Shown here one piece after another: positions 62,795-64,000 of a stretch of 64,000 nt of DNA. A program made the position numbers and the translations under genes. The stretch spans positions 359,320 to 423,319 of the forward strand of contig NZ_QCZI01000001.1 of the NCBI RefSeq assembly GCF_003097635.1. The letters run 5' to 3'. The stretch comes from Flavobacterium psychrotolerans. GTDB taxonomy: Bacteria; Bacteroidota; Bacteroidia; Flavobacteriales; Flavobacteriaceae. Below the pieces are notes generated by a model. The model did not search any database. It had not been told where the DNA came from and saw only the letters and a list, made by a program, of their open reading frames with translations. How positions within the stretch are numbered: the stretch's first letter is position 1; each line of letters opens with the position of its first letter.

Positions 62795-63909
62795 GAATTC
62801 AATAATCCTTTAATTTCATTTTCAAACAAATCTAAGGTATATTTTCTAGACCAAAGAATACTTTTTAGAACTTTAGCATTATAATCTCCCTGATCTTTCA
62901 AAACAGCTATGATCTGCTCTACATCTGCGTCCAAATTTATCTCTAAAAACAATCCCCTACTTCCATTATCCAGCATATACCCCAAACAGGAAACTTTGGT
63001 CGTAATGGGATAACAGCCCCAAAACATGGCTTCGGCCACCACTTTGGGCCAGCCTTCACTTTCTGAAGGCAAAAGTAAAAAATGACACTCTTTATACGCT
63101 TCTCGAACCACGGCTTCCGTTTGATTTCCTTTAAAGTCTACAACGGCATTCAACTGATTTGTGTCACAGTAGTTTTGCAGGACTTCTTTTTCTTTCCCTT
63201 CACCAAAAAAATCTAGTGAAACATTATATCCAAGTTGCGTTAATTTTTCAATGATCTGAATGGCATACAAAGGCCTTTTCCCTTCGGAAAGGGTTCCTAC
63301 ATACAAAAAATATATGCTGTCATTTAATATTCTAGGAACTACCTCAACCTTATCTTCCTCTCTGTAAGTTGCCGTGAAAAAAGGCTTTATATTTTTAGAA
63401 CTACCTTCCCATTCCCCGTAAACTAAGGCTTGCATATTTTTTGTAAGTAGAGTATTGTTTAAAATCCATTTTTGAATGCGATAGCTAAAAGGTTGTGCAG
63501 AATTCGGATCCCAATTCCCTGCGTATTTAGCCGTTTTAGCTTTTCTAGGGAATAAAATTTGGATGAAACATCCTAACAACCCTATATTTCCTGGGCATCG
63601 CAAATGGATGTGATCTGCATTTTTCATTGCATTATAGATGTTCCAACATGTTTTTGGTGTATACCAAACTGACCTTAAAATTGCCTTAAGCCCCAATAAA
63701 TCCATTTTGGGAATGGAAACAAATTGTATGTTTTTGTGCTCGTAATTGAGGTGTATCGCTGAATCATCTCCTTTTTCTAAGGAAGCGACAAGAATAACTT
63801 CATCAACATATTTCAACCAAATATTCATCTCACGAACATAAGGTGCGTAAGCAAAAAATTGATTTTCTTTTAGTCCGTGAGGAACATGAGTTATGATACA
63901 AAAAGTCAT
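62791..63909 (-). CDS. GT4-family glycosyltransferase
   Basis: A 372-residue GT-B enzyme. The N-terminus begins MTFCIITHVPHGLKENQFFAYAPYVREMNIW, and the donor domain has FLYVGTLSEGKRPLYAIQ and PSESEGWPKVVAEAMFWGCYP, the E-x7-E motif. Its ATG is followed upstream by 91 bp to the window edge with no clear gene, so the start of the polysaccharide operon may be nearby. It overlaps the next gene by 4 bp. Confidence 0.92.
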   Translation of the reverse strand: MTFCIITHVPHGLKENQFFAYAPYVREMNIWLKYVDEVILVASLEKGDDSAIHLNYEHKNIQFVSIPKMDLLGLKAILRSVWYTPKTCWNIYNAMKNADHIHLRCPGNIGLLGCFIQILFPRKAKTAKYAGNWDPNSAQPFSYRIQKWILNNTLLTKNMQALVYGEWEGSSKNIKPFFTATYREEDKVEVVPRILNDSIYFLYVGTLSEGKRPLYAIQIIEKLTQLGYNVSLDFFGEGKEKEVLQNYCDTNQLNAVVDFKGNQTEAVVREAYKECHFLLLPSESEGWPKVVAEAMFWGCYPITTKVSCLGYMLDNGSRGLFLEINLDADVEQIIAVLKDQGDYNAKVLKSILWSRKYTLDLFENEIKGLLNS

Positions 63910-64000
63910 TTTATATTAAGATTACCCGTTGGGTGTAATTAAATTGTTTGATTTTTAATATTGTTTATTGGCCTGTCAAATATGAATTTATTGATGTATT

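Noticed and set aside
1..64000. CRISPR arrays, insertion sequences, integrases, prophage genes
   Set aside because: No repeat-spacer array, transposase, integrase or phage structural gene was recognised in the whole window.

Overview
The window is a chromosomal segment of a Bacteroidetes bacterium, most likely a Flavobacterium or close relative. The support is: AT-rich intergenic DNA; many genes preceded by the Bacteroidetes -7 promoter element TAnnTTTG rather than by Shine-Dalgarno sequences; characteristic families (DUF4197, DUF3810, PorV/PorQ-like, Lnb/DUF4105, aminoacyl-histidine dipeptidase, type III glutamine synthetase, GapN); and many SpII lipoproteins. No prophage, insertion sequence, CRISPR array or plasmid backbone was seen. 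Most of the segment is housekeeping and envelope genes, with a few accessory patches.

Layout. 1-1.6 kb: a type III glutamine synthetase (5' part only) divergent from a type II glutamine synthetase. 1.7-9.3 kb: TerC-family membrane protein, two lipoproteins, a DUF1543 protein, a TPR histidine kinase with its LuxR-type response regulator, and a large exported protein. 9.5-13 kb: the main accessory patch, with an AraC-type regulator followed by three small genes whose promoters carry a related 34-bp element at a fixed distance from the -7 box. 13-16.7 kb: exported proteins, a GyrI-like protein, the decayed C-terminus of a DpnI-like restriction enzyme, and a rhomboid protease with a long N-terminal extension. 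17-24 kb: fused isobutyryl-CoA mutase (IcmF), PurU, two tandem DUF4197 proteins and an alpha/beta hydrolase. 24.4-27.3 kb: YceI, an outer-membrane barrel and a YceI-like protein.

27.3-39.3 kb: pyrF, prfA, a DUF6265-like lipoprotein, a siderophore receptor with a PepSY-type membrane partner behind a Fur-like palindrome, pepD, a DUF3810 metallopeptidase-like protein, ndh and rimO. pyrF and the DUF3810 gene each carry, inside the reading frame, a copy of the same 35-bp GC-rich repeat. 39.4-49.2 kb: tRNA-Thr, manA, an idi-queD-bcp operon, exported msrB and msrA, a duplicated-domain lipoprotein, gapN and a COG2509 flavoprotein. 49.2-56.4 kb: recQ, kdsD-tatC-AhpD-like, lptB, a frameshifted DUF5808-like gene, a GH25 lysozyme and pssA. 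56.5-64 kb: PorV/PorQ-like and Lnb-like envelope proteins, then a polysaccharide cluster on the minus strand (two GT4 glycosyltransferases, an O-antigen polymerase/ligase and the initiating glycosyl-phosphotransferase).

The two most unusual observations are the AraC-linked group of small genes with promoters of common origin (10.8-12.9 kb) and the protein-coding 35-bp repeat inserted in-frame into two unrelated genes (27.7 and 35.1 kb).
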